Part shown: piece by piece, positions 42,365-48,385 of the stretch
How the letters are laid out: the number at the start of each line of letters is the position of its first letter
Numbering within the stretch: position 1 is the first letter of the stretch
IMG/VR virus record: IMGVR_UViG_3300010379_000008
Coordinates: 1 to 51,232 of that record
Origin: a virus
Reading direction: 5' to 3' (one strand)
DNA length: 51,232 nucleotides
Notes under the pieces: generated by a model
Databases searched by the model: none
Seen by the model: only the letters and a program-made list of their open reading frames with translations
What the model was told of the DNA's origin: nothing
Position numbers and translations under genes: made by a program

Positions 42365-43065
42365 GGCGTCACTATTTCACACCATCTTTGAGGGTGCCAA
42401 TAAGGAGGACAGCAAGCGCCGTGATCGGAACGGAAACCGATCAGGCTCTTCGGCAGCCACTTCCCCGCCGGCAGCGTCCTCATCAGCAGCGTGCCATTGG
42501 GATGTGGCGCAAACCACGAATAATCCTCGCTCGCGTCCTCGATTTCCCACTCTCGAATCCGACCATAGCCATCCGCTACTTTTTTGCCGAGCGACGGAAC
42601 GTCGCGTAATGCCTTGGCGACATTGCGGCGATTGCCCACGCATGCCCATCGCACGCAACTAATGATTCTGATTCGTAACGGCAGCCGGTAGCTTTTGGTC
42701 CAAGCGTTCGTCGTGGCCACGATTCTGCGCTCGCCTGGCGCAAGCAGAGTCGCATACTCGGCGGCGATTTTCTTGCAGATGTGCTCGACTGTCTCCTGCT
42801 CAGGAACCGGCATGACCGGATTGCTGCACTTGGCGACTGGCCACGGGCCCAAGTTTTGCCGTAAAATCGGAATGTTTATGGCCGCCAATGGCGGCGCGGG
42901 CAGAGAACGATCAATGTGATAATGCGGCAGCCCCGCATTCTGCTTCGCGCGAAAACTTGCTTCAAAAGGCGATAGCGCCCATTCCAGCAGAGCGTCCAAT
43001 TGTGGAGGATCGCCTGCAAGAGCTGAGGCGAGGCGTGCTGTCACAAGCAACGGCCCGGTACTCAT
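42358..43065 (-). CDS. csf3: Csf3 (Cas5-type) subunit of type IV-B complex
   Basis: 235 aa from ATG 43065. RAMP-type features: N-terminal strand LLVTARLASALAGDPPQLDA, a long middle with INIPILRQNLGPWPVAKCSN, then the Gly-rich loop SLGKKVADGYGRIREWEIED that is the standard motif of Csf3/Cas5 and the C-terminal PPYWHPQRW. It would cap the 5' end of the guide in the effector complex. Start overlaps the csf2 stop (ATGA). No Cas6-like ribonuclease residues are evident. Its C-terminus overlaps the cysH-like start by seven bases. Confidence 0.87.
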   Translation of the reverse strand: MSTGPLLVTARLASALAGDPPQLDALLEWALSPFEASFRAKQNAGLPHYHIDRSLPAPPLAAINIPILRQNLGPWPVAKCSNPVMPVPEQETVEHICKKIAAEYATLLAPGERRIVATTNAWTKSYRLPLRIRIISCVRWACVGNRRNVAKALRDVPSLGKKVADGYGRIREWEIEDASEDYSWFAPHPNGTLLMRTLPAGKWLPKSLIGFRSDHGACCPPYWHPQRWCEIVTPC

Positions 43066-43994
43066 GCAAGTCCCTCTTTTGTCTTTTTGCTCTTCTTCTC
43101 GGTGCGCGCCGCAAAGGCTTCGTTCAGCCATGCCGCCGCATCGTCTCGGACGGCCAGTGCGTGCTCTTGGTAAGCCCCGACCAATGCGTCTTGGTCACCC
43201 TCCAGATGCACGGCCATGGTTAACCGCCCATGCCCCCGCGCGCCATGGCCGCCGATGGTTCCGCTTTGCTGCTGCCACATTTGCAACGAGTGCAGCAGCG
43301 CTCCTGCCTCCAGCTCGCTCCCGTGCTGAATTGTGAAACCATGCACGAACAGGCTCCCGCGCATGACTGCCTGGCCGGCAAAAATCATCTGATTGCTTTT
43401 GCCGTCTCGGTTCTCGCCGCACGGAATTTCACCATCCTGCTCTGGCAACAAATCGAGTGCTGTCCGCTCCGCATCCATGCGCGTATATTGATACCCCGAG
43501 ACAAACGTCTCGGCCGTCCGCAAGGCGTGATCTGGCAGTAGCCAGTCCTCCGGCAACATCGATGCGATTGTTTCGCGGTTCTCCTGGCAAACCAGACATC
43601 CGCGCCACACCAACAGCGACCCGGCGAGTATCTGATCGGGCAGTGTCCCTCCCAGCATGCGCAGCAACGGGAAGATCCGCTGCATATCGGCGATGCGCCG
43701 GAGATTTTCCCGTCCTCCTCCCTCGGTAAGATTGCCGCCATGCAGCAGGAAATTGAGCTGTGGCAACGTAAGCTTGCCGCGTAGGTCGTAGGCGTCGATC
43801 AGCCAACGGGCTCCCGGCTCGCGCACGCACCGATGCCGGATCGCGTTGCCAGAGAGCATCGGCACCCACATTACCCCGCGATCGGTGATCACAGGCTCGC
43901 GGGCCACGATGGACTCATTGCCTTCCGATCGCGACATGTGCGTGATCGGGGCAGCCGCTTCGGAGAGGCAAAAGATGTCGTAGTTCGCGCTCAC
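43062..43994 (-). CDS. csf2: Csf2 (Cas7-type backbone) of type IV-B complex
   Basis: 310 aa, GTG start overlapping the cas11 stop (GTGA). The Cas7/RAMP pattern is clear: VMWVPMLSGNAIRHRCVREP, corresponding to the vPxxSGNsLRG strand-helix, preceded by an ITH.SRSEGNESI and followed by LPQLNFLLHGGN. Later regions include MIFAGQAVMRGSLFVHGFTI and the motif GTIGGHGARGHGRLTMAVHL. Multiple copies would form the filament along the guide RNA. The C-terminal lysine-rich tail (TEKKSKKTKEGLA) is unusual but mild. Confidence 0.88.
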   Translation of the reverse strand: MSANYDIFCLSEAAAPITHMSRSEGNESIVAREPVITDRGVMWVPMLSGNAIRHRCVREPGARWLIDAYDLRGKLTLPQLNFLLHGGNLTEGGGRENLRRIADMQRIFPLLRMLGGTLPDQILAGSLLVWRGCLVCQENRETIASMLPEDWLLPDHALRTAETFVSGYQYTRMDAERTALDLLPEQDGEIPCGENRDGKSNQMIFAGQAVMRGSLFVHGFTIQHGSELEAGALLHSLQMWQQQSGTIGGHGARGHGRLTMAVHLEGDQDALVGAYQEHALAVRDDAAAWLNEAFAARTEKKSKKTKEGLA

Positions 43995-44440
43995 AGCTCT
44001 ACCTCCTTGGTTTTTACCTGCTCCCAGCGAGCCCGGCCATGCGTCAGCACCGCATATTGATGGGTGCTAATGTAATGGAGCAGCACCAGCCGCCATTCGG
44101 CTGTACGCACGGCCCATGTCAGCCGGAGCTGCGTCAGTGCATCACAAGCAGCCGCCTTGCCGGGATCGGCCTGGACGTGCTCCAGGCACAGATCCGTGAA
44201 ACGATCCAAGTCGTCATCAGAGACCTTCGCGCACGAGGTGCTAAAAGCGCTCCCGATACGGCCCCAAAGTGTCAGACGGTCCAGGCTGTCCCCGAATAGG
44301 TGAGCCAAGATCGAACAGAGGCGTATCGCGGTCTGCTTTACTTCGACCTTTTCGATTTCTCCCGGATGTTGCTCCGGGTCCTGGAGCTTCAACAACTTGC
44401 GGCGAAACTCCTGATGATCCAATGTTTTCAGGGAATCCAA
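43991..44440 (-). CDS. cas11: Cas11-type small subunit of type IV-B complex
   Basis: 149 aa, all helical (TLDHQEFRRKLLKLQDPEQH, DALTQLRLTWAVRTAEWRLV). The position between csf1 and csf2 and the size are those of the IV-B small subunit, a helical-bundle protein that supports the complex interior. TTG start at 44440 has a strong AAGGAGG nine bases upstream. About 200 bases at its 5' end lie within the frame of csf1's C-terminal tail in another frame. Sequence alone would not identify it; context does. Confidence 0.75.
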   Translation of the reverse strand: MDSLKTLDHQEFRRKLLKLQDPEQHPGEIEKVEVKQTAIRLCSILAHLFGDSLDRLTLWGRIGSAFSTSCAKVSDDDLDRFTDLCLEHVQADPGKAAACDALTQLRLTWAVRTAEWRLVLLHYISTHQYAVLTHGRARWEQVKTKEVEL

Positions 44441-45146
44441 GAGAGCAATCCTCCTTATTAGGGCTCAGCCAAACAGCGAGCCGGGACAGGGGTTGGTCGC
44501 GGACGGTTATCCACGAGCCCAGTAGCTCTTCTCCATTGGAATATCGTTCTATGACTGCCATGCCGAATCGAGGCGTGATTGGTATAGCAAGAGCAGGCTT
44601 GCCGGTGGCGGCGATGAGCCGCCCGCACAATTGCAGCCGGTCATCCAATTCTGTGTGGTAATAGGTAATGCGCTCGCCCTCAAGTGTCACCGTCCAGGGC
44701 TCAGGTGCACCAGGATTCACGACGCCGCGATAGAGCAAGTGTCGCTGGCCAGAATCGGAGAGTACGATGGCCCACGGTCCGCTTGTTGCCGGACCATTCA
44801 GACAAGCGAAGCGCAGCTCCTGGAGATGGGCTTTCGTGGCTGCTTTTGCTTCATGCTCGGTGATGATCCAGCTGTAACAGCGCATTTTCTGTTTATCCCG
44901 CTGGCTGCCGTCGATCAAAGTAACGGTAGCATCTTCCCGCAGGCACAGAGAGCAACCAGCACAGACCCATGCCGATCCAGGGCAGCATACATCGTTGCGG
45001 CCGGTGAATGAACCCTTGACGTAGCGCGAAGCGGGGAAGCTTTCATCGGCGGCAGCGGCGCAATAGAAACACTGGAAGTGACCAGTGCAGCACTTCCTGT
45101 GCGCCAAGGCAAAAATCTGAGGTGTCGAGAAACAATTCGCGGTCAT
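44241..45146 (-). CDS. csf1: Csf1 (Cas8-like large subunit) of type IV-B complex
   Basis: 301 aa from ATG 45146 (MTANCFSTPQIFALAHRKCC). The Csf1 zinc site is present: Cys26 and Cys29 in FQCFYCAAAA and Cys62, Cys65 and Cys68 in VCAGCSLC. The core continues with CYSWIITEHEAKAATKAHLQ, PWTVTLEGERITYYHTELDD, and ends normally around GSWITVRDQPLSRLAVWLSP. After NKED the remaining about 66 residues (Pro/Gly/Arg-rich) are read from the frame that overlaps cas11. A tandem TAATAA sits in another frame right at the boundary (about 44454-44459), so a lost stop or frameshift is possible. Recognises target or stabilises the complex in type IV; role inferred from family. Confidence 0.85.
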   Translation of the reverse strand: MTANCFSTPQIFALAHRKCCTGHFQCFYCAAAADESFPASRYVKGSFTGRNDVCCPGSAWVCAGCSLCLREDATVTLIDGSQRDKQKMRCYSWIITEHEAKAATKAHLQELRFACLNGPATSGPWAIVLSDSGQRHLLYRGVVNPGAPEPWTVTLEGERITYYHTELDDRLQLCGRLIAATGKPALAIPITPRFGMAVIERYSNGEELLGSWITVRDQPLSRLAVWLSPNKEDCSLGFPENIGSSGVSPQVVEAPGPGATSGRNRKGRSKADRDTPLFDLGSPIRGQPGPSDTLGPYRERF

Positions 45147-45183
45147 GAATGATTCACAATCGGTCCAAAGGGGCCGTGATGAG

Positions 45184-45200
45184 CTAACTATATAATTGCC
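45184..45200 (-). promoter_or_regulatory. AT-rich likely promoter region of the csf operon
   Basis: Read leftward, TTTAGGCAATTATATAGTTA precedes csf1 by about 45 bases; TATATA is a plausible -10 but no good -35 is seen. The area is conspicuously AT-rich in a GC-rich window. Confidence 0.3.
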
Positions 45201-45379
45201 TAAAGTAGGGTGCCGGCCCAACCGACCTGGTCGATGACGTCGCGGAGGGCGGAGAGTTGTTTGGCGGGATGGGTCCGCCAATTGGCCGGGTTGGCGCCCA
45301 GATCGGCTGGGTCCAAATACTCCAGCCGCAGAGGCGGCTTGGCAGGGGCAGACGGAGCGGCTTGGCGTCGTTTTGTCAT
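45200..45379 (-). pseudogene. truncated ParB-like nuclease-domain gene
   Basis: 59 codons from ATG 45379 (MTKRRQAAPSAPAKPPLRLE), the start and first half of a ParB/sulfiredoxin-type nuclease domain: LEYLDPADLGANPANWRTHP, KQLSALRDVIDQVGWAGTLL, then a stop where full-length relatives continue toward the GH(R/G) motif. The rest is missing and the csf promoter region begins immediately. The full domain is common near terminase genes of phages. I infer that the CRISPR cassette replaced or displaced its 3' half. Confidence 0.7.
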
Positions 45380-45414
45380 GGTGCCAGGGTAGCACCCTGG
45401 CCAAGACGAATCGC

Positions 45415-45549
45415 TTACCAGCGTCCGCGAATGATCAGGGTGCCGATGGCCCAAAGCCCTTGCGCCACGGTCGCCAGGATCCAGCCAAGGCCGAGGCCTC
45501 CGACCAGCACGATCACCGCTGCCACAGTTGCTACGATTTCGGTCTGCAT
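45415..45549 (-). CDS. small membrane protein, 44 aa
   Basis: MQTEIVATVAAVIVLVGGLG with LGWILATVAQGLWAIGTLI: essentially one long hydrophobic helix with a basic end (RGRW). ATG 45549 has AGGAGA eight bases upstream. It shares a 126-base divergent intergenic region with the RHH gene (45676), where two copies of CTACCGGGAG lie. Short inner-membrane peptides in phages include superinfection or lysis-inhibition factors; no family assigned. Confidence 0.65.
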   Translation of the reverse strand: MQTEIVATVAAVIVLVGGLGLGWILATVAQGLWAIGTLIIRGRW

Positions 45550-45580
45550 GTCTGTCTCCTTTACTATTCTCTTCGTAATT

Positions 45581-45590
45581 CTACCGGGAG
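45581..45590. promoter_or_regulatory. operator-like site, first copy
   Basis: CTACCGGGAG, the inverse of the copy at 45633-45642. Flanks match as ATTCTACCGGGAGTATT versus TTGCTACCGGGAGAATT (rev. comp.). Confidence 0.6.
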
Positions 45591-45632
45591 TATTGCAGCT
45601 CGCAAGTCGATTTTGCAAGAAAGTCTGGAATT

Positions 45633-45642
45633 CTCCCGGTAG
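45633..45642. promoter_or_regulatory. operator-like site, second copy (inverted)
   Basis: CTCCCGGTAG, 52 bases from the first copy, 34 bases before the RHH start codon. Confidence 0.6.
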
Positions 45643-45675
45643 CAATGGTACAGTTTTCCCCAGGAGGCGAGATAT

Positions 45676-45879
45676 ATGCCATCAACCCCAAATGAACAGC
45701 GCCTGGAACTCCGCATGCAACGCGAACTCCGCCGCCGACTTACGGCCGTAGCCGCCAAGACCGGCGATTCCCTGAACGACACCGCCGTGAAACTGCTCTG
45801 CAAAGCCCTCAAGCTCCCCCCAACCCGAGGCCTGGTCGAACCGGGCCGCCGCGGCCCCAAGCCCAAGCCGCCCCCATGA
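45676..45879 (+). CDS. ribbon-helix-helix (Arc/CopG-type) DNA-binding protein
   Basis: 67 aa, ATG 45676 behind GGAGG (45663-45667). The RHH pattern is visible: strand RLELRMQRELRRRLTAVAA then helix GDSLNDTAVKLLCKAL; a Pro/Arg-rich tail (RGLVEPGRRGPKPKPPP) follows. Such dimers bind operator repeats; paired CTACCGGGAG sites in the region between it and the divergent membrane-protein gene suggest autoregulation of both. Confidence 0.78.
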   Translation: MPSTPNEQRLELRMQRELRRRLTAVAAKTGDSLNDTAVKLLCKALKLPPTRGLVEPGRRGPKPKPPP

Positions 45880-45954
45880 TTCCAATTTCGCGGGCGCACG
45901 TGCGCGCTTTGCGTACACGGTCCGCCAGGCGCGCGGCCGTAGATTTTCGGGGGG

Positions 45955-46281
45955 TTAGGGGGTGGGGGTCTGGTCGGGCGGGGCCGGGGGTGGGGGTGGG
46001 TGGTTCTCGCGGGCGGTCTTGGCGTTGTGGCAATTGATACATAGGGACTGCCAGTTGTCTTGATCCCAGAATAGAACCGGATCTCCCTTGTGCGGAATGA
46101 TATGGTCGGTGACCTCGACTGCGGTGATGATGCCCTTGGCCTCGCACTCGACGCAGAGAGGATGATCACGGCGGTGGGCGCGGCTGGCTTTCTCCCAGGC
46201 GCGGGTGTAGCAGCGGCGGTGGGCCGAGGGTCGGGTGTCGCGCGGGCGGGGGCGGCGGCGAGTGGGGATGCGGCGGGGCAT
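45955..46281 (-). CDS. HNH endonuclease
   Basis: 108 aa. HNH motif: CVECEAKGIITAVEVTDHII with PHKGDPVLFWDQDNWQSLCI and NCHNAKTA, including the Cys pairs for zinc and His/Asn/His residues. The N-terminus is basic and Pro-rich, the C-terminus Pro-rich (PPPPPAPPDQTPTP). Phage HNH proteins next to terminases assist genome packaging or homing; here it lies upstream of the packaging genes, now separated by the csf cassette. Confidence 0.88.
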   Translation of the reverse strand: MPRRIPTRRRPRPRDTRPSAHRRCYTRAWEKASRAHRRDHPLCVECEAKGIITAVEVTDHIIPHKGDPVLFWDQDNWQSLCINCHNAKTARENHPPPPPAPPDQTPTP

Positions 46282-46302
46282 GTGCTACTAAGGATGTCTG
46301 TT

Positions 46303-46569
46303 ATGAGTGGCTACAAGAAACCGTTCGAGTTTGCCTGGCTTGATGGCAGGGCAGGCATCGTCGATGCACAGGGCACGCGCGTGTGCATCTTCTCCCAGAA
46401 CGATAATGGGTTGGCGTTGTTGGTGCTCGACTTCCTGAACAAACAGGAGGAGCTACCCGATCCCGTCGTCGGGAAACGTCAGTTGACGCAACTCCTGGAT
46501 CAGCAGCATCGCGGTCTCTTGCACTGCTTTGCGCGTGCGTGCGGCCGTCCATTGCGGGCGGCGGACTGA
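46303..46569 (+). CDS. hypothetical protein, 88 aa
   Basis: Rightward gene with ATG 46303 behind AAGGA. N-terminal 50 residues read well (FEFAWLDGRAGIVDAQGTRV, CIFSQNDNGLALLVLDFLN) and resemble the short phage proteins with a VDA-x-G-x-V strand. The C-terminal part overlaps by 117 bases the end of a leftward gene. It may end earlier in function; evidence is moderate. Confidence 0.5.
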   Translation: MSGYKKPFEFAWLDGRAGIVDAQGTRVCIFSQNDNGLALLVLDFLNKQEELPDPVVGKRQLTQLLDQQHRGLLHCFARACGRPLRAAD

Positions 46570-46758
46570 TGGCCTGTGCAACATCTCCAGGAAGTTGAGG
46601 CGCCGCGCTATGGCCGCATGCGTGCCGTCGCGGGCCACTTCGACGGCTAACTGGATGGCGGCTTCGTCGGCGGGCGTGAGATCCGGCGCGCTGCTTTGGC
46701 GAGCCAACAGGCGCCGAACTTGGACTGGCTTGCAGGACGCTTGCAACACTTCAGGCAT
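46453..46758 (-). CDS. hypothetical helical protein, 101 aa
   Basis: ATG 46758 behind GGAGG spaced six bases, the best start signal locally. Helix-rich, basic (VQVRRLLARQSSAPDLTPAD, AAIQLAVEVARDGTHAAIAR). Ends LTFPDDGIG. Overlaps the start of the upstream gene's end by 112 bases and the 3' end of the rightward gene at 46303. Early region by position; no family. Confidence 0.5.
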   Translation of the reverse strand: MPEVLQASCKPVQVRRLLARQSSAPDLTPADEAAIQLAVEVARDGTHAAIARRLNFLEMLHRPSVRRPQWTAARTRKAVQETAMLLIQELRQLTFPDDGIG

Positions 46759-47021
46759 CGATCCTCCGCGATATTCTCCTCACATAGTTCCCAGCAGCCA
46801 TGCCAGGTTAATCGATAGCGGCCATTGACGGTGCGGCGCAGCGAGCCGCGGCGGATGAGCGTACGCAGCATGCGCAGGACGCGGCGCTTGTCGGGCAACG
46901 GATACTCGCGCAAGCCAAACGATGCGGGCGCCGCCTGCCAGGCGGCAACCGTCAACTCTTCCACCGTGAAGGGCTCGCGCAGCCTCCTTGCCGCGTGCAG
47001 GATCAATGTCCGCGCGCGCAT
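46647..47021 (-). CDS. hypothetical winged-helix-like protein, 124 aa
   Basis: Residues about 8-68 look like a small winged helix (ILHAARRLREPFTVEELTVA, EYPLPDKRRVLRMLRTLIRR, SLRRTVNGRYRLTWHG), with the last strand ending in a wing. A Cys-containing middle (CLKCCKRPASQSK) follows and then a basic tail that overlaps the next gene by 112 bases. Likely DNA-binding. The overlap suggests the true end may be earlier. Confidence 0.5.
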   Translation of the reverse strand: MRARTLILHAARRLREPFTVEELTVAAWQAAPASFGLREYPLPDKRRVLRMLRTLIRRGSLRRTVNGRYRLTWHGCWELCEENIAEDRCLKCCKRPASQSKFGACWLAKAARRISRPPTKPPSS

Positions 47022-47061
47022 GGAGAGAATTGTACAGTCTGAGCTGAACGGCCAGAAAAGG

Positions 47062-47976
47062 CTAGCCGGCCAGGCGCGCTTCGGCGATCGCCTGGGCCTG
47101 GCGAAGGGCTTGTAAAACGTCCGCGCTACTGGCAGCGCACTTTGAAAAAGCGATGGTGACCGTTGCCCCGAGCTCGTCGACGCGGATCGTCTCGCGGTAG
47201 GCGCGGCTGCTTGCCGGCCGACCGCGGCTTTTAGGGTTCGAGGCTCGGGCCCGGGCGGCGATGCGCCGGACGTCGCTGCGGGTCAGATGATCGGTTTCAA
47301 GCCGCTCGACCAGCTCCGCCTGGCCGGCCGCCGGCATCAGGGCGACCTCATAAAGCACGTCGATCGAGGCGCTGGCGGCGCCGGGCTGCTGCCGTGCTGC
47401 GGAGTCCAGGCCGCGGGCAACGGTCAGAGCCTTGCTGACAAACGTCGGGCTTTTGCACAGCAGCCGCGCGATTGCATCGACGGACTCGCCAGCGGCTTCC
47501 ATTTCCGCAAGGGCCAGCGCCAGCTCGAGCGCCGGCAGATCGGCGCGGTGCACGTTTTCGATGAGCTGCAACCGCCGGGCCTGGGCGGCGTCGGCGTCGA
47601 CGATCTTGACAGGCACCTCCTGGAGGCCGGCAGCGATGCCGGCCGTTAGACGCCGTTCGCCAGCGATGACCTCGTAGAGGTCCTCGGCGGCGAGGTAGCG
47701 CACGGTCAGCGGCTCCAGGATGCCGACCTCGCGGATGGTGGCGGCGAGCTCCTGCACCTCGACCTCTGTAGCGCTCTTGTTGCTACGCCGGACCTGGTTG
47801 CTGTCCGGCCGGATCCGCTGGACCGACAGGAGGAACTGACTGCGGTCGGGCCGCCTTCCTTCCAATGGGCCCTGAGGAGAGACGAGGGTTGAGGGGTGAG
47901 GGGCGAGAAGCTTGGATGGCCCCTGAAGGGCTTCCTGGAACGCTTGGCGAAGCCGTGCGTCGGCTGGTTTGGTCAT
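47062..47976 (-). CDS. parB: ParB-family centromere-binding protein
   Basis: 304 aa from ATG 47976, behind GGAAGG. The ParB domain lies at about 50-140: ELAATIREVGILEPLTVRYL, the nuclease/CTPase-type motif IAGERRLTAG and LIENVHRADLPALELALAL, then a helix-turn-helix (VDAIARLLCKSPTFVSKALT). A type B heptamer stretch encodes residues about 23-35 (LLAPHPSTLVS) in the N-terminal linker. With ParA it would segregate the element; parS sites are not identified. Confidence 0.9.
   Translation of the reverse strand: MTKPADARLRQAFQEALQGPSKLLAPHPSTLVSPQGPLEGRRPDRSQFLLSVQRIRPDSNQVRRSNKSATEVEVQELAATIREVGILEPLTVRYLAAEDLYEVIAGERRLTAGIAAGLQEVPVKIVDADAAQARRLQLIENVHRADLPALELALALAEMEAAGESVDAIARLLCKSPTFVSKALTVARGLDSAARQQPGAASASIDVLYEVALMPAAGQAELVERLETDHLTRSDVRRIAARARASNPKSRGRPASSRAYRETIRVDELGATVTIAFSKCAASSADVLQALRQAQAIAEARLAG
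47880..47911. repeat. type B heptamers in frame inside parB
   Basis: GAGGGTTGAGGGGTGAGGGG and CGAGAAG; encodes part of KLLAPHPSTLVS. Confidence 0.85.
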
Positions 47977-47998
47977 GACTACCTTCCTTGGCAATCGT

Positions 47999-48385
47999 TC
48001 AGGCTGAGCGAATTTTCTCTCCGCATTTTGGGCAATTTATGTACCACTCGTTATGGCCAGCGGTCGTTTCGTGCTCGTGCGTGAATCGTAGCACTTCGAA
48101 ACATCCTGGGCACGAAGTCAGACGGTGGGCCGGATCGGCCCAGGGGTTCGTAAGGAGATTCTGTGCCGCCAGAATGGAGACATGGAACTGCAACTGCTTC
48201 ACAGCGCCGATCACCTGGCCGACCGCACTGCAAAGGAGCCCGAGATGCTCATGGAGTTGCGTAGTGTCCACACTCGGGCCCGCAGCCAATCGAGCGAATG
48301 TCTCGCGGAGACCGGTCAAAGTCTCCTGGGCCAGCTTCACGCCGAGATGCTCCACAATTTCAGGCTGCGACTTCTCCTCTGCCAT
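47999..48385 (-). CDS. zinc-ribbon protein between parA and parB, 128 aa
   Basis: Starts MAEEKSQPEIVEHLGVKLAQ with coiled-coil helix, then LHEHLGLLCSAVGQVIGAVK. C-terminal zinc ribbon: SCPGCFEVLRFTHEHE and INCPKCGEKIR, CxxC pairs with His between. Overlaps the parA stop by 26 bases, so it is co-expressed with the partition genes. Perhaps an adaptor of the partition machinery; function unknown. Confidence 0.65.
   Translation of the reverse strand: MAEEKSQPEIVEHLGVKLAQETLTGLRETFARLAAGPSVDTTQLHEHLGLLCSAVGQVIGAVKQLQFHVSILAAQNLLTNPWADPAHRLTSCPGCFEVLRFTHEHETTAGHNEWYINCPKCGEKIRSA

Larger units (their letters stand above)
41590..45199. other. type IV-B CRISPR-Cas effector cassette region
   Basis: Five leftward genes (csf1, cas11, csf2, csf3, cysH-like) overlap by 4, 4, 7 and about 200 bases and form one operon. 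No CRISPR array, cas6-like, dinG-like, cas1 or cas2 gene is seen anywhere in the window. The right edge abuts a truncated ParB-like domain gene (45200-45379); the left edge is the type B repeat upstream of the terminase. Confidence 0.85.

Noticed and set aside
42358-42662. Rightward frames opposite csf3
   Set aside because: No start signals and no domain; the leftward Csf3 motif and overlapping operon structure are convincing.
41451-45200. Additional type IV genes (dinG/csf4, cas6/csf5) or an array next to csf genes
   Set aside because: No helicase, Cas6-like protein or direct repeats were found in either flank within the window.
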